Shown: one piece after another, positions 8,666 to 17,588 of the stretch
Position numbering within the stretch: the stretch's first letter is position 1
Layout: every line of letters begins with the position of its first letter
From: Bacteroidales bacterium
Lineage (GTDB): Bacteria > Bacteroidota > Bacteroidia > Bacteroidales > UBA1715
NCBI GenBank assembly: GCA_031286165.1
Contig: JAITUU010000029.1
Span: 1-64,000 of the forward strand
DNA: 64,000 nt
Direction: 5' to 3'
Notes under the pieces: model-generated
The model's input: only the letters and a program-made list of their open reading frames with translations
What the model was told of the DNA's origin: nothing
Database searches by the model: none
Program-made: the position numbers and the translations under genes

Positions 8666-8845
8666 ATGACAACAGAAGAAAAAGTATTGGAAGCCATGCG
8701 CAAAGCAGGCGAAGCCTTGAATGCCGGCAAAATAGCCGAACTCACAGGCATCGACAAAAAAGAAGTGGAAAAAGCCATGAATAAACTCAAAGCAAGCGGC
8801 GCAATAGTGTCGCCAAAACGCTGCTATTGGAGTCCGGCAAAGTAA
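8666..8845 (+). CDS. Small winged-helix-like protein
   Basis: A 59-residue basic protein, [20 protein letters not shown] at its start, then a helix-turn-helix pattern ([20 protein letters not shown]) and a possible wing ending [11 protein letters not shown]. The layout resembles a minimal winged helix of the MarR/ArsR kind used to recognise DNA, but no sensor domain is present. It is monocistronic: its own -7 box lies upstream and a strong terminator begins 19 bases after the stop. It could be a transcription factor, a nucleoid-type protein or a partner subunit; the targets are unknown. Confidence 0.8.
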   Translation: MTTEEKVLEAMRKAGEALNAGKIAELTGIDKKEVEKAMNKLKASGAIVSPKRCYWSPAK

Positions 8846-8863
8846 TTACAATTCACTTCAAGT

Positions 8864-8906
8864 AAAAACGCTCAAATTACACATTGTGTGTAATTTGAGC
8901 GTTTTT
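8864..8906. terminator. Strong bidirectional terminator
   Basis: An uninterrupted 20-bp stem around a 3-base TTG loop: AAAAACGCTCAAATTACACA pairs with the matching right arm ending GCGTTTTT. The A and T tracts on both sides let it serve the HTH gene (rightward) and panB (leftward), which converge here. Confidence 0.92.
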
Positions 8907-8925
8907 ATTTCAACTAATTTCTACG

Positions 8926-9750
8926 TTAATATTGTTCGCTTTGATTGGGGAAATCGCACGCTTTTACGTCGGCAATGTATGAAGACACTGCGCCGGTAAT
9001 TTCATCGAATAAATTATGATAGCGGCGCAAAAATCGTGGCGAAAAATTTTTATTTATTCCCAACATATCGTGCAACACAAGCACTTGACCATCCACGCCA
9101 CCGCCGGCACCAATACCTATTACCGGAATTTTCAAATTTCGGGCAACTTTAATACCCAGCGCGGCAGGAATTTTTTCGAGCACTATGCCAAAGCACCCGG
9201 CTTCTTCCAGCGCAATGGCATCTTCCACAAGTTTTTCCGCTTCAAGTTTTTCTTGCGCGCGCACTGCGTAAGTACCAAATTTATTGATAGATTGCGGCGT
9301 TAAACCCAAGTGCCCCATTACCGGAATACCAGCACTTAAAATTCGCGTAACCGATTCTATGATTTCTTGTCCTCCTTCTATTTTTACCGCACTGCACCCG
9401 GTTTCTTTCATAATACGAATAGCGGAATTAAGTGCCTCGCGCGAATTACCCTGATAAGAACCAAAAGGCAAATCGCACACCACCAAACTGCGTTTTACGG
9501 CTCGCTGCACCGATGCGGCGTGATAAATCATTTGGTCTAAGGTGATGGGTAGTGTGGTAACGTGCCCTGCCATGACATTCGATGCCGAATCGCCCACCAA
9601 AATAACATCAATACCGGCTTTATCTAAAATTGAGGCAAAGGAATAATCATACGCTGTGAGCATAGAAATTTTTTCACCACGCTGTTTCATTTCTACAAGT
9701 GTGCGCGTAGTTACCACTCGCGACCCAATATTTCCTTCTACTGACGACAT
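8926..9750 (-). CDS. panB: Ketopantoate hydroxymethyltransferase
   Basis: A 274-residue cytoplasmic enzyme that adds a hydroxymethyl group from 5,10-methylene-THF to 2-oxoisovalerate, giving ketopantoate, the first committed step of pantothenate and CoA synthesis. Family motifs: [32 protein letters not shown] (metal-binding Asp), [19 protein letters not shown], and [20 protein letters not shown] with the catalytic region near its end. The length is standard. It is transcribed divergently from cysS with overlapping promoter space and ends at a shared terminator. No other pan gene is adjacent. Confidence 0.97.
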   Translation of the reverse strand: MSSVEGNIGSRVVTTRTLVEMKQRGEKISMLTAYDYSFASILDKAGIDVILVGDSASNVMAGHVTTLPITLDQMIYHAASVQRAVKRSLVVCDLPFGSYQGNSREALNSAIRIMKETGCSAVKIEGGQEIIESVTRILSAGIPVMGHLGLTPQSINKFGTYAVRAQEKLEAEKLVEDAIALEEAGCFGIVLEKIPAALGIKVARNLKIPVIGIGAGGGVDGQVLVLHDMLGINKNFSPRFLRRYHNLFDEITGAVSSYIADVKACDFPNQSEQY

Positions 9751-9781
9751 AAAGAGAATGTTTACTATGTTTTTAATGGAA

Positions 9782-9829
9782 CAAAACTACGAAGTTTTTT
9801 TTTAATAACTAAAAATTCTCATACCTTTG
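9782..9829. promoter_or_regulatory. Divergent promoters of panB and cysS
   Basis: A leftward TAGTTTTG (9789-9782) faces panB and a rightward TACCTTTG (9822-9829) faces cysS. The -33 positions are poly-T/A and do not match the consensus well. Confidence 0.5.
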
Positions 9830-9848
9830 CGAAAAAAACAGTGTAATT

Positions 9849-11318
9849 ATGCAACAAGTAACTATTTACAATACCGCAACGCGCAAAAAAGAAGAGTTTA
9901 CACCAATAAATGCGCCGCATGTGGGAATGTACGTGTGTGGACCTACGGTGTATGGCGAGGCGCATTTAGGGCACGCTCGTCCGGCTATTACTTTCGATAT
10001 TTTGTTTCGTTACCTGCAACATATAGGCTACAAAGTGCGCTACGTGCGCAATATTACCGATGTGGGGCACTTGGAAAATGATGCCGACAGCGGCGAAGAT
10101 AAGATTGCAAAAAAAGCACGATTGGAAGAATTAGAACCTATGGAAGTAGTTCAGCATTACACGATTAACTATCACTACTGTATGCGACACTTGAACGTGC
10201 TTCCGCCGAGTATAGAACCTCGCGCTTCGGCGCACATTATAGAGCAACAGGATTATGTGCAGCGCATTTTGAATAGCGGCTTTGCCTACGAATCGCAAGG
10301 TTCGGTGTATTTCGATGTAGAAAAATACAACAAGAAACACCCCTACGGCATTCTTTCGGGGCGAAATATAGACGATATGCAATCGAACACGCGCAATTTA
10401 GACGGACAAGACGAAAAACACGGTTCGCTCGATTTCGCGCTGTGGAAAAAAGCAAAACCCGAACACATTATGCAGTGGAAATCGCCATGGAGTAAAGGAT
10501 TTCCGGGTTGGCACTTAGAGTGCTCGGCTATGGGCGAAAAATATTTGGGCAAAGAGTTCGACATTCACGGTGGCGGTATGGATTTACTCTTTCCGCACCA
10601 TGAGTGCGAAATTGCACAATCTACGGCGGCAAACGGAAAATCGGCGGTGCGCTATTGGATTCATAACAATATGATTACTATCAACGGGCAAAAAATGGGC
10701 AAATCGCTCGGTAATTTTATTACGCTGGCAGAACTATTTGCGGGCACGCACCCCTTGCTCGAACAAGCCTATTCGCCCATGACCATTCGTTTTTTTATTC
10801 TGCAAGCGCACTATCGCAGCACGCTTGATTTCTCGAACGAAGCACTGCAAGCCGCGCAAAAAGGCATGGAAAAACTCCTGCAATCCATAGACGTAATTGA
10901 AAAACTACCCACAGCAGCCACAAGCACTATCAACGTGGCAGAATTGGAGCAAAAATGCTATGCCGCGCTCAATGACGATTTGAACACACCCATTCTTATA
11001 TCACACCTATTCGTTGCCCTGCGCGAAATTCAATCTATTGCCAACGGCAGCGGCAGCATTACCGCCGAAGATAAAGAAAAACTTACAGAATTATACAAAA
11101 CATTCATATTCGATATTCTGGGTTTACAACCGGCATTAAATCAATCAAGCGATGCGCACGCCGAAATTCTGAAAGGAACAATAGATATGTTGCTCGAAAT
11201 GCGCTTGCAAGCAAAGCAACAGAAAGATTTTGCAAAATCCGATGAAATTCGCAACAAATTAACCGCACTTGGCGTAACGGTGAAAGATACCAAAGACGGT
11301 TTTGAGTGGAGTTTGTAG
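9849..11318 (+). CDS. cysS: Cysteinyl-tRNA synthetase
   Basis: A 489-residue class I aminoacyl-tRNA synthetase that charges tRNA-Cys. Seen: [19 protein letters not shown] with the zinc ligand Cys30 and the HIGH-type HLGH at 39-42; GWHLECSAM and [11 protein letters not shown] with further zinc ligands; and KMGKSLGNF, the KMSKS loop. The C-terminal helical domain (about 330-489) contacts the tRNA. Start and length are as expected, and the TACCTTTG box is 19 bases upstream. It converges with porB, leaving only 10 bases between the stop codons. Confidence 0.97.
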   Translation: MQQVTIYNTATRKKEEFTPINAPHVGMYVCGPTVYGEAHLGHARPAITFDILFRYLQHIGYKVRYVRNITDVGHLENDADSGEDKIAKKARLEELEPMEVVQHYTINYHYCMRHLNVLPPSIEPRASAHIIEQQDYVQRILNSGFAYESQGSVYFDVEKYNKKHPYGILSGRNIDDMQSNTRNLDGQDEKHGSLDFALWKKAKPEHIMQWKSPWSKGFPGWHLECSAMGEKYLGKEFDIHGGGMDLLFPHHECEIAQSTAANGKSAVRYWIHNNMITINGQKMGKSLGNFITLAELFAGTHPLLEQAYSPMTIRFFILQAHYRSTLDFSNEALQAAQKGMEKLLQSIDVIEKLPTAATSTINVAELEQKCYAALNDDLNTPILISHLFVALREIQSIANGSGSITAEDKEKLTELYKTFIFDILGLQPALNQSSDAHAEILKGTIDMLLEMRLQAKQQKDFAKSDEIRNKLTALGVTVKDTKDGFEWSL

Positions 11319-11328
11319 CGGCATGATT

Positions 11329-12231
11329 TTACACACTTCGCCACAATCGCCGCATTCGCTCCCATTTTCTGTCGCGCATTTCTTCTATATGTTCAATGTC
11401 GTGCGCCTGCAAGTGTTTAAACCGACCTTGACTTCGTAAATACTTTTCCACAGAAGTAAATGTTTTGGGATTTCTATTGAGAGTAAATTCATCACATTCA
11501 TATTCGGCTAAATACCACAATCCACAATCCACCACTTCTTTGGCAATATTGACGGTGGTATTGCTCGCCACACCCCAACCGGTAGGACAAGGTGCGTACA
11601 CGTGTATATACGAAGTTCCCTCCACCTGCGAGGCTTTCTGTATTTTATTGATAAAATCCTGCAAATAGCCCACACTCGCTGTGGCGGCGTAGTCTATGCC
11701 GTGTGCGGCAACTATTTCAAACATATTTTTTTTGTGCGTAACGCTTCCGCGAATATTTTCTCCGGCAGGTGTAGTAGTAGTTTTTGCACCAAAGGGTGTC
11801 AATCCGCTTTTTTGAATACCGGTATTCATATAGGCTTCATTGTCGTAGCATATATATATCACCTTATCGCGGCGGTCTATGGCTCCCGAAAGTGCTTGAA
11901 TACCAATATCGGCAGTACCGCCATCGCCGGCAATTCCCACTACATGAAAATTATTGAGTTTGAGTGCTTTTGCTCCGGCGGCTATGCCCGAAAGCATAGA
12001 TGCAGTGCCGGGAAAAGTGGAAATAATGGCATTACCTGTAAAACAGAGTTGCGGATAAATAAATCCCACTGCCGACATACAACCTGCAGGAATAGCGGTA
12101 AACGTGCGTTCGCCCAGCACTTTTAAAATATGACGCACCGCCAAACTGCCGCCGCAACCGGCACAGGCTTTGTGTCCGTAGAAAAACTCGCGGTCGGTAA
12201 TACTGCGGGCAGTTATTTTAGTGGTATTCAT
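11329..12231 (-). CDS. porB: 2-oxoacid:ferredoxin oxidoreductase, beta (TPP) subunit
   Basis: About 300 residues. This subunit binds thiamine pyrophosphate and a [4Fe-4S] cluster and carries out the oxidative decarboxylation of a 2-oxoacid to acyl-CoA. Seen: HKACAGCGGSLAVRH (cluster cysteines), VGIAGDGGTADIGIQAL and YDNEAYMNTGIQKSG (the GDG...N thiamine motif), FGAKTTTTPAG, and YIHVYAPCPTGWG with a further cluster Cys. The pattern fits the pyruvate or 2-oxoisovalerate branch rather than the fused one-chain pyruvate enzyme common in Bacteroidota. MNTTKI starts 4 bases after porA; an ATG at 12243 overlapping the porA stop is the alternative. It is the last gene of the ten-gene run. Confidence 0.9.
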   Translation of the reverse strand: MNTTKITARSITDREFFYGHKACAGCGGSLAVRHILKVLGERTFTAIPAGCMSAVGFIYPQLCFTGNAIISTFPGTASMLSGIAAGAKALKLNNFHVVGIAGDGGTADIGIQALSGAIDRRDKVIYICYDNEAYMNTGIQKSGLTPFGAKTTTTPAGENIRGSVTHKKNMFEIVAAHGIDYAATASVGYLQDFINKIQKASQVEGTSYIHVYAPCPTGWGVASNTTVNIAKEVVDCGLWYLAEYECDEFTLNRNPKTFTSVEKYLRSQGRFKHLQAHDIEHIEEMRDRKWERMRRLWRSV

Positions 12232-12235
12232 TGCG

Positions 12236-13429
12236 TTAGTCATTTGTTGCAACATTTAGGTTTAAAAACTCTACTATATTTTGCTCTGTATCATTAGTTT
12301 TCGATATTTTTTTGAGCGTAGAAAACAGTTCTCGAATAGATTCTTTGGAAATATCTCTACCGCCAAGTCCGGCAATAAAATTGTGCGTAGGAATATGCGT
12401 ATTGCCCCTACTCAAAGCCGAATTGACGTTGGTAAACACCGTGCCCTCAAAACCGAAAGAAATATCGCGGTCTATAACACCAATTGCTCGCGCGTGGCGC
12501 GTAATTTTCACAATTTCTTCTTCGGGGAAGGGGCGCATAAAGCGGATTTTGAGCACGCCTACCCTCCACCCTTCTTTACGCAATTCGTCTGCCACCACGC
12601 GGCATGTGCCGGTAGTACTGCCCAAACTTATTACAATCAATTCCGCATCTTCGCAGCGATAGGCATCCACAAGTCCACCGTAGGAACGCCCAAACGTTTG
12701 CGCGAAGCGAGAATCAATATTGCGAATTACCTGTTTTGCGTGCAATATTGCATGGTGTTGTTGATATTTGAACTCTGTATTGTCGGACGGTTGCGAACTG
12801 AATGCCAGATTTTTAGGATTATCCAAATCCATTTTGTAGGGAGTTTCAAACGGCGGCAAAAAAGCATCGACTTCTTCTTGTAAAGGAAGTTCCACCAATT
12901 CGTAGGTATGCGTAAGCGTAAAACCATCTAAATTGAGCATTACAGGCGTAAGTACGTCCAAATTCTCGGCAAGAGCGAAGGATTGAATCACCATATCGAG
13001 GCTTTCCTGCGCATCTTCTACATACACTTGAATCCAACCCGAATCCAACTGCGAAAGCGAATCGCGGTGGTCGCCATAGATACTCCAAGGAAGGGCAAGC
13101 GAACGGTTGGCGTTCATCATCACAATAGGAAATCGCCCGCCCGAAGCATAGTGCAAGCACTCAGCCATGTAGAGCAATCCCTGCGACGAAGTAGCGGTAA
13201 ACGTGCGAGCACCCACCGCACTCGCGCCTATGCAGGCAGAAAGCGCAGAATGTTCCGACTCCACGTGCAAAAATTCCGATTGCAAACTACCGTCTTCCAC
13301 CATTTCCGAAAGTCGCTCTACGGCAACGGTTTGCGGTGTAATAGGGTAGGCGGCTATCACATGCGGACGGCTTAACCGCACGCCTTCGGCTACGGCATCA
13401 TTGCCCGATATAAATGCGTTTCTCTTCAT
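12236..13429 (-). CDS. porA: 2-oxoacid:ferredoxin oxidoreductase, alpha subunit
   Basis: A 397-residue subunit carrying the pyrimidine-binding half of the thiamine site. VIAAYPITPQTVAVERLSEM is the PITP motif, EFLHVESEHSALSACIGAS holds the catalytic-site Glu, and ARTFTATSSQGLLYMAECL and PIVMMNANRSLALPWSIYGD are typical of archaeal-type PorA. A transketolase C-terminal fold follows (about 260-360). The start MKRNAFISGND lies 2 bases after the porD stop; a longer frame upstream would run through porD and is rejected. The substrate is uncertain between pyruvate and longer 2-oxoacids. Confidence 0.92.
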   Translation of the reverse strand: MKRNAFISGNDAVAEGVRLSRPHVIAAYPITPQTVAVERLSEMVEDGSLQSEFLHVESEHSALSACIGASAVGARTFTATSSQGLLYMAECLHYASGGRFPIVMMNANRSLALPWSIYGDHRDSLSQLDSGWIQVYVEDAQESLDMVIQSFALAENLDVLTPVMLNLDGFTLTHTYELVELPLQEEVDAFLPPFETPYKMDLDNPKNLAFSSQPSDNTEFKYQQHHAILHAKQVIRNIDSRFAQTFGRSYGGLVDAYRCEDAELIVISLGSTTGTCRVVADELRKEGWRVGVLKIRFMRPFPEEEIVKITRHARAIGVIDRDISFGFEGTVFTNVNSALSRGNTHIPTHNFIAGLGGRDISKESIRELFSTLKKISKTNDTEQNIVEFLNLNVATND

Positions 13430-13431
13430 AC

Positions 13432-13734
13432 TTATCTTTTTTCGGGTATCATAGTAATTGCTTTTGCTGCACACACTTCGGCGCAAATACCGCAGCCTTT
13501 GCAGTAATCGAAATCGAAATCTACCGCGCCGGTGATTTTGAAAACCGTAGCTTCGGGGCAGTACATATAGCATTGATAGCACAAAGTACATCGCTCCGCT
13601 ACCAACACCGGACGTTCGCTGCGCCAACCGGCATTGGTAGAAGTAAGAAAACCCGCACGAAACGCAGGTCCTACGGGGTAATCGCTAATATGTTTCGGAG
13701 AATTGAAGTGCTGTACGGTTGGTCTGTTGCTCAT
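13432..13734 (-). CDS. porD: 2-oxoacid:ferredoxin oxidoreductase, delta (2x[4Fe-4S] ferredoxin) subunit
   Basis: A 100-residue ferredoxin-like subunit that passes electrons from the catalytic subunits to free ferredoxin. Two full 4Fe-4S motifs are visible, CTLCYQCYMYCPE (about 49-61) and CKGCGICAEVCAAKA (about 78-92), after an N-terminal extension of the kind that packs against the alpha subunit in PorD. It is 98 bases from porC, and that gap contains a promoter, so porD-porA-porB may also be made as a separate transcript. The gap to porA is 2 bases. Confidence 0.93.
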   Translation of the reverse strand: MSNRPTVQHFNSPKHISDYPVGPAFRAGFLTSTNAGWRSERPVLVAERCTLCYQCYMYCPEATVFKITGAVDFDFDYCKGCGICAEVCAAKAITMIPEKR

Positions 13735-13759
13735 ACTTATATTTACATTGTGTATGAAA

Positions 13760-13807
13760 CAAAAATAGGTTGCGCTACTGAGTGCTACAATACCGCATTG
13801 AGGGTAT
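13760..13807 (-). promoter_or_regulatory. Internal promoter of porDAB with TACC-N8-GGTA inverted repeat
   Basis: Leftward -7 box TATTTTTG (13767-13760), ATTG about 19-20 bases upstream, and just beyond it ATACC-N8-GGTAT (13790-13807). The block closely resembles the promoter at the head of the same gene run (21065-21110), including the bases flanking both -7 boxes (CC before, TT..CATACA after). Confidence 0.65.
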
Positions 13808-13832
13808 TTGCGCGGGCAGTATGTTCCGGAAT

Positions 13833-14369
13833 TTATGTTAAAAGAGCGGCAATCACCGCAGGTATTATCTGTTTATTTTTCTCCAAAATAGCACCGTTCA
13901 TGTAATTTTCCAACGCCAAAATCAAGGCTTCAACACTCACAATATCCGAAATTCCCGATAATGCCGCCAGCATAGCCGTATTGGTAATAGGGCGACCAAG
14001 AATTTCCAACGCAATGCGCGAGGCATCTACGGTAAAAAGTTGTGAAGAATTGTAGGCGGCATATAATTCTTTATTGCCGGTGTTGAGAATTACGCGCCCG
14101 TGTGGACTGAGGTCATTGAAAAACGCGGGATTGAACAAAGTTTCGTCTAACACCACCACGTAGTCGCAAGTGTGCACTTCGCTGCGGTCGTAAATTTTCG
14201 TATCGTCTATTTTTACAAAGGCGAGCACCGGTGCGCCACGCCGTTCCGGTCCGAAGGAAGGAAAGGCAAGTGCTTGTTTTCCGCCATACATAGCAACTGC
14301 TTCGCCGAGTAATTTTGCTGCGGTAAAGGCTCCTTGTCCGCCTCTGCCGTGAAATCGAACTGTTATCAT
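13833..14369 (-). CDS. porC: 2-oxoacid:ferredoxin oxidoreductase, gamma subunit
   Basis: A 178-residue gamma subunit, which completes the heterotetramer and helps bind CoA. MITVRFHGRGGQGAFTAAKL is the family's glycine-rich opening, followed by GKQALAFPSFGPERRGAPV, also highly conserved. The start at 14369 forms an ATGA overlap with the stop of the upstream aminotransferase, implying translational coupling; an in-frame ATG three codons earlier exists. The gamma-delta-alpha-beta gene order is that of archaeal and Thermotoga pyruvate oxidoreductases. Confidence 0.92.
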   Translation of the reverse strand: MITVRFHGRGGQGAFTAAKLLGEAVAMYGGKQALAFPSFGPERRGAPVLAFVKIDDTKIYDRSEVHTCDYVVVLDETLFNPAFFNDLSPHGRVILNTGNKELYAAYNSSQLFTVDASRIALEILGRPITNTAMLAALSGISDIVSVEALILALENYMNGAILEKNKQIIPAVIAALLT

Positions 14370-15541
14370 TGCTTCCAACTTTTTTGTACTTTCTCGCGCA
14401 ACGTTTGCAATCTATCCAACGCCGCTTGCAAGGTTTCTTCGTTTTTGGCAAAATGGAACCGAATTAAATGGTGCACATTGCCGCGAAAGAAACTCGAACC
14501 GGGCACTGCCGCCACGCCTACTTCGCGAGCGAGCCATTCGCAAAATGCCACGTCATCGCTTACGCCAAACTCCGACACATCTACCATTACATAATAGGCA
14601 CCTTGCGGAGTGGTGTATTTCAACCCCAACTCATCTAATCCTTTCAGAAAAAAATCGCGCTTGCGGGTGTAGTGTTCCTGCAACTCTCGGTAATATTCTT
14701 CGCCAAAGTTGAGTGCGGTAACGGCAGCCTCTTGCAGGGGCGCGGCGGCACCTACGGTGAGGAAATCGTGCACCTTGCGTATGCCCTCCGTGATATGCGG
14801 CGGCGCAATCACATAACCCAATCGCCAGCCGGTGATGGAGTAGGTTTTGGAAAGCGAACTGCACGAAATGGTGCGGTCTGCCACGCTGGGAAGCGAAGCA
14901 AAATAAACGTGCGTATGTGGTTCATACACAATGTGTTCATATACCTCATCGGCAATCACAAACACATCGTATTTAATGGCAAGGTCGGCAATGAGTTGCA
15001 ACTCTTCGCGCGTAAACACTTTTCCCGTAGGATTGGACGGATTGCAGAGAATCAACGCTTTGGGGTGTTGGCGAAACGCCGCCTCCAACTCTTCCGCCAC
15101 AAAACCAAAATCGGGCGGATTGAGGTGTACATAAATCGGTTCTGCGCCCGAAAGAATGGCATCGGCACCGTAATTTTCGTAAAACGGCGAAAACACAATG
15201 ACTTTGTCGCCCGGATTGGTAACGGTAAGCATGGTGGCAATCATAGCCTCCGTGCTGCCGCACGTAACCACAATCTGCGTGTCGGGATTAATCTCGATGC
15301 CCATCAAGCGCGACTGCTTGCGTGCCAACGCTTGGCGTAAATTGGCAGCCCCCCACGTTACGGCGTATTGGTGAATACTCCCCTCGGCAACGGTTTTCAA
15401 GGCATCTTTCAGTGCCGCAGGCGGGTCAAAATCAGGAAATCCCTGCGAGAGATTGACTGCACCATATTGATTGGCAATCCGCGTCATTCGGCGAATGACC
15501 GAATCGGTAAAATGTTCTATTCGTTTGCTTAATGTTGGCAT
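14366..15541 (-). CDS. PLP aminotransferase, class I/II (methionine/aromatic/kynurenine-type)
   Basis: A 391-residue fold-type I aminotransferase. Seen: AVNLSQGFPDFDPP, the HQYAVTWGAANLRQALARK region typical of the YbdL/kynurenine aminotransferase branch, NPSNPTGKVFTREEL, VIADEVYEHIVY (Asp to the pyridine nitrogen, Tyr to the cofactor), SSLSKTYSITGWRLGYVI (Schiff-base Lys), and IRFHFA with the carboxylate-binding Arg. Members of this branch use methionine, aromatic amino acids or glutamine. It lies 5 bases after the acyl-CoA ligase and overlaps porC by 4 bases. The context suggests it makes, or consumes, the 2-oxoacid handled by the oxidoreductase. Confidence 0.92.
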   Translation of the reverse strand: MPTLSKRIEHFTDSVIRRMTRIANQYGAVNLSQGFPDFDPPAALKDALKTVAEGSIHQYAVTWGAANLRQALARKQSRLMGIEINPDTQIVVTCGSTEAMIATMLTVTNPGDKVIVFSPFYENYGADAILSGAEPIYVHLNPPDFGFVAEELEAAFRQHPKALILCNPSNPTGKVFTREELQLIADLAIKYDVFVIADEVYEHIVYEPHTHVYFASLPSVADRTISCSSLSKTYSITGWRLGYVIAPPHITEGIRKVHDFLTVGAAAPLQEAAVTALNFGEEYYRELQEHYTRKRDFFLKGLDELGLKYTTPQGAYYVMVDVSEFGVSDDVAFCEWLAREVGVAAVPGSSFFRGNVHHLIRFHFAKNEETLQAALDRLQTLREKVQKSWKQ

Positions 15542-15546
15542 AATCT

Positions 15547-16896
15547 CTAAATAGTATATGTAAATGACGTTTTTCTATTATCTATCAGTCGTTTCGCCTT
15601 GTGGGTGGCGCGTGGCAGGGTATCGTAATCGTGCACCACCACTTTTTTGGGCTTCACGCCCACGCGAGTTTTGATTTGCGAAGATACAATATCTGCCAGA
15701 ACTTCCTTCGATTCTATGTTGTTAATTGCTTGCTCCACCTCCACAATAAATTTGGTGCTGAAATTTTCGGTAATCGCCGTGATTTGATATTCGCCCGAAA
15801 GTTGCGGAATATTGCGCACCACATACTCTATGTCGCTCGGAAACACGTTCACGCCCGAAACGATGAGCATATCGTCCAAGCGTCCGTCAATGTAGATGCG
15901 CGTGTGGGTACGTCCGCAAGCACAAGGGCGGCGGTCAATGTGTCCTATGTCGCCCGTGCGAAAACGAATCATCGGTCGTGCCGATTTTTTGAGCGTGGTA
16001 AACACCAATTCACCCTGCTCGCCATCGGGCACCGGTTCTTTCGTTTCGGGGTTGATAAGCTCTACCAATATATTGTCTTCTGCCAAATGCAGTCCATTGT
16101 GCTCATCGCAGGCTCCGGCACAAGCACCGAAAATATCGGAAAGTCCGAAAAAGTCATACACCGTTGCGTCCCACAATTTTTCAATGGCATCGCGTGTGGC
16201 AGGAATGGAGCCGCCCGATTCGCCGGCTACAATTATTTTGTTGATAGCCAAATCTTTTGCCGGGTCTATTCCCTGTTTTTTGGCGGTATCGCCCAAATAC
16301 CATGCGTATGAAGGCGTAGTCCAAATCACGGTAGGCTGAAACTCTTTCAGAATAAACAGCAATCTATCCGAAGGAATAGAACCTGCCCAAATACAGAGCG
16401 CACCGAGATTTTGCGCCCCAATTACGTCCGGTCCGCCCACAAAAAGGCTGAAATTGAGCGCGTGCACATAGCGGTCAGTGGGGCGCATACCCATAGCCCA
16501 AAAAAGGCGGCTCTCTACGCTTTGAAAATCATCGAAATCCTGCTTGGTAAAGGGACTGAGCGTAGGCACGCCTGTAGAGCCGCTCGATGCCGACACAAAA
16601 ACCACCTCCTCTTCGCTCACGGCAAGCATATTGCCGAGCAACGGCTTTTTCTGTTGTTGTTCGCGCTCCACTTGTTTGTTGATAAACGGAAATTTGCGCA
16701 AATCGCTCAACTCCTTGAAATCTTCGGGCGAAACGCCTGCTTGGTCGAAGGCTTCTTTGTAATAGACCGAATGGTGGTAGGCAAAGGTCAAATGCTCTTT
16801 GAGCAATCGGGTTTGCAGTTTGTCCAACTCCGGGCGCGGAAGGGTTTCCAACGCTTCGTCCCAAAATTTTTTGTACTCTTTTTTTTCTGTTGTCAT
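15547..16896 (-). CDS. paaK: Phenylacetate-CoA ligase-type acyl-CoA synthetase
   Basis: A 449-residue adenylate-forming enzyme of the PaaK family, which joins an aryl or short acid to CoA using ATP (giving AMP and PPi). Seen: VFVSASSGSTGVPTL (P-loop), YDFFGLSDIFGACAGACDEH, MIRFRTGDIGHIDRRPCACG with the Arg-Asp pair and zinc-type Cys cluster, RLDDMLIVSGVNVFPSDIE (hinge) and a C-terminal Lys-rich cap (LPRATHKAKRL). In Bacteroidota and archaea such ligases often lie beside 2-oxoacid oxidoreductases, where they allow acid to acyl-CoA to 2-oxoacid by reductive carboxylation, or recycling of acyl-CoA. It lies 26 bases after metI, in line with the importer genes. The acid used is not deducible. Confidence 0.9.
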   Translation of the reverse strand: MTTEKKEYKKFWDEALETLPRPELDKLQTRLLKEHLTFAYHHSVYYKEAFDQAGVSPEDFKELSDLRKFPFINKQVEREQQQKKPLLGNMLAVSEEEVVFVSASSGSTGVPTLSPFTKQDFDDFQSVESRLFWAMGMRPTDRYVHALNFSLFVGGPDVIGAQNLGALCIWAGSIPSDRLLFILKEFQPTVIWTTPSYAWYLGDTAKKQGIDPAKDLAINKIIVAGESGGSIPATRDAIEKLWDATVYDFFGLSDIFGACAGACDEHNGLHLAEDNILVELINPETKEPVPDGEQGELVFTTLKKSARPMIRFRTGDIGHIDRRPCACGRTHTRIYIDGRLDDMLIVSGVNVFPSDIEYVVRNIPQLSGEYQITAITENFSTKFIVEVEQAINNIESKEVLADIVSSQIKTRVGVKPKKVVVHDYDTLPRATHKAKRLIDNRKTSFTYTI

Positions 16897-16922
16897 TGTG
16901 TTCTCTTTTTATAAATCGTCAT

Positions 16923-17588
16923 TTATTTTTTCTCTGCTTTTTTTGCCGAAAAATCGCCCAAACTTTGCAGAATTTGCACCAAAATAATGAGTAATACTAC
17001 GGTGATAATCATTACATCGGTTTGATAGCGGTAGTATCCGTAGCGGATAGCCAAATCGCCCACACCGCCGCCGCCCACAATACCCGCCATTGCCGAATAT
17101 CCCACCAAACTAATGGCGGTAATGGTCAATCCGCGCAGTAAACCGCCTAAGGCTTCGGGAAAAAGCACGTCTTTTATGATTTGGAAATGAGTTGCTCCCA
17201 TAGCCGTAGCCGCTTCTATCACTCCTTTATCTACTTCGTGCAAGGCACTTTCTACCAAGCGAGCATAGAATGCCACAGCCACTATGCCCAGCGGCACCGA
17301 TGCCGCCACAGGTCCTATGGAAGTACCCACCACCAATCGCGTGAAAGGGAGCAAAAGCACCAGCAAAATCACAAAAGGTGTGGAACGAATGATATTCACC
17401 AAAAATCCTCCCAAAAGATTCAATAAGCGATTTTGCCAAAAAAGTCCTCTGCCGGTAATAAATAATAGCGTGCCAAGCGGAATGCCTATTACAATGGCTA
17501 ACGCGAGCGAAATTCCGCACATTAAAAATGTTTCGTTGAAGGCAACAATCAAGTTGTCTATCAGTTCTGTGTAATTGGTATTAGCCAT
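16923..17588 (-). CDS. metI: Methionine-type ABC importer, permease
   Basis: A 221-residue inner-membrane permease with five to six hydrophobic segments, e.g. FLMCGISLALAIVIGIPLG and FVILLVLLLPFTRLVVG. The EAA loop that contacts MetN is VIEAATAMGATHFQIIKDVLFPEALGG (about 125-151). It overlaps metN by 8 bases. In the family it imports L- or D-methionine, but related NlpA-type systems move other amino acids or dipeptides, and here the downstream genes are catabolic rather than Met-biosynthetic. Confidence 0.93.
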   Translation of the reverse strand: MANTNYTELIDNLIVAFNETFLMCGISLALAIVIGIPLGTLLFITGRGLFWQNRLLNLLGGFLVNIIRSTPFVILLVLLLPFTRLVVGTSIGPVAASVPLGIVAVAFYARLVESALHEVDKGVIEAATAMGATHFQIIKDVLFPEALGGLLRGLTITAISLVGYSAMAGIVGGGGVGDLAIRYGYYRYQTDVMIITVVLLIILVQILQSLGDFSAKKAEKK

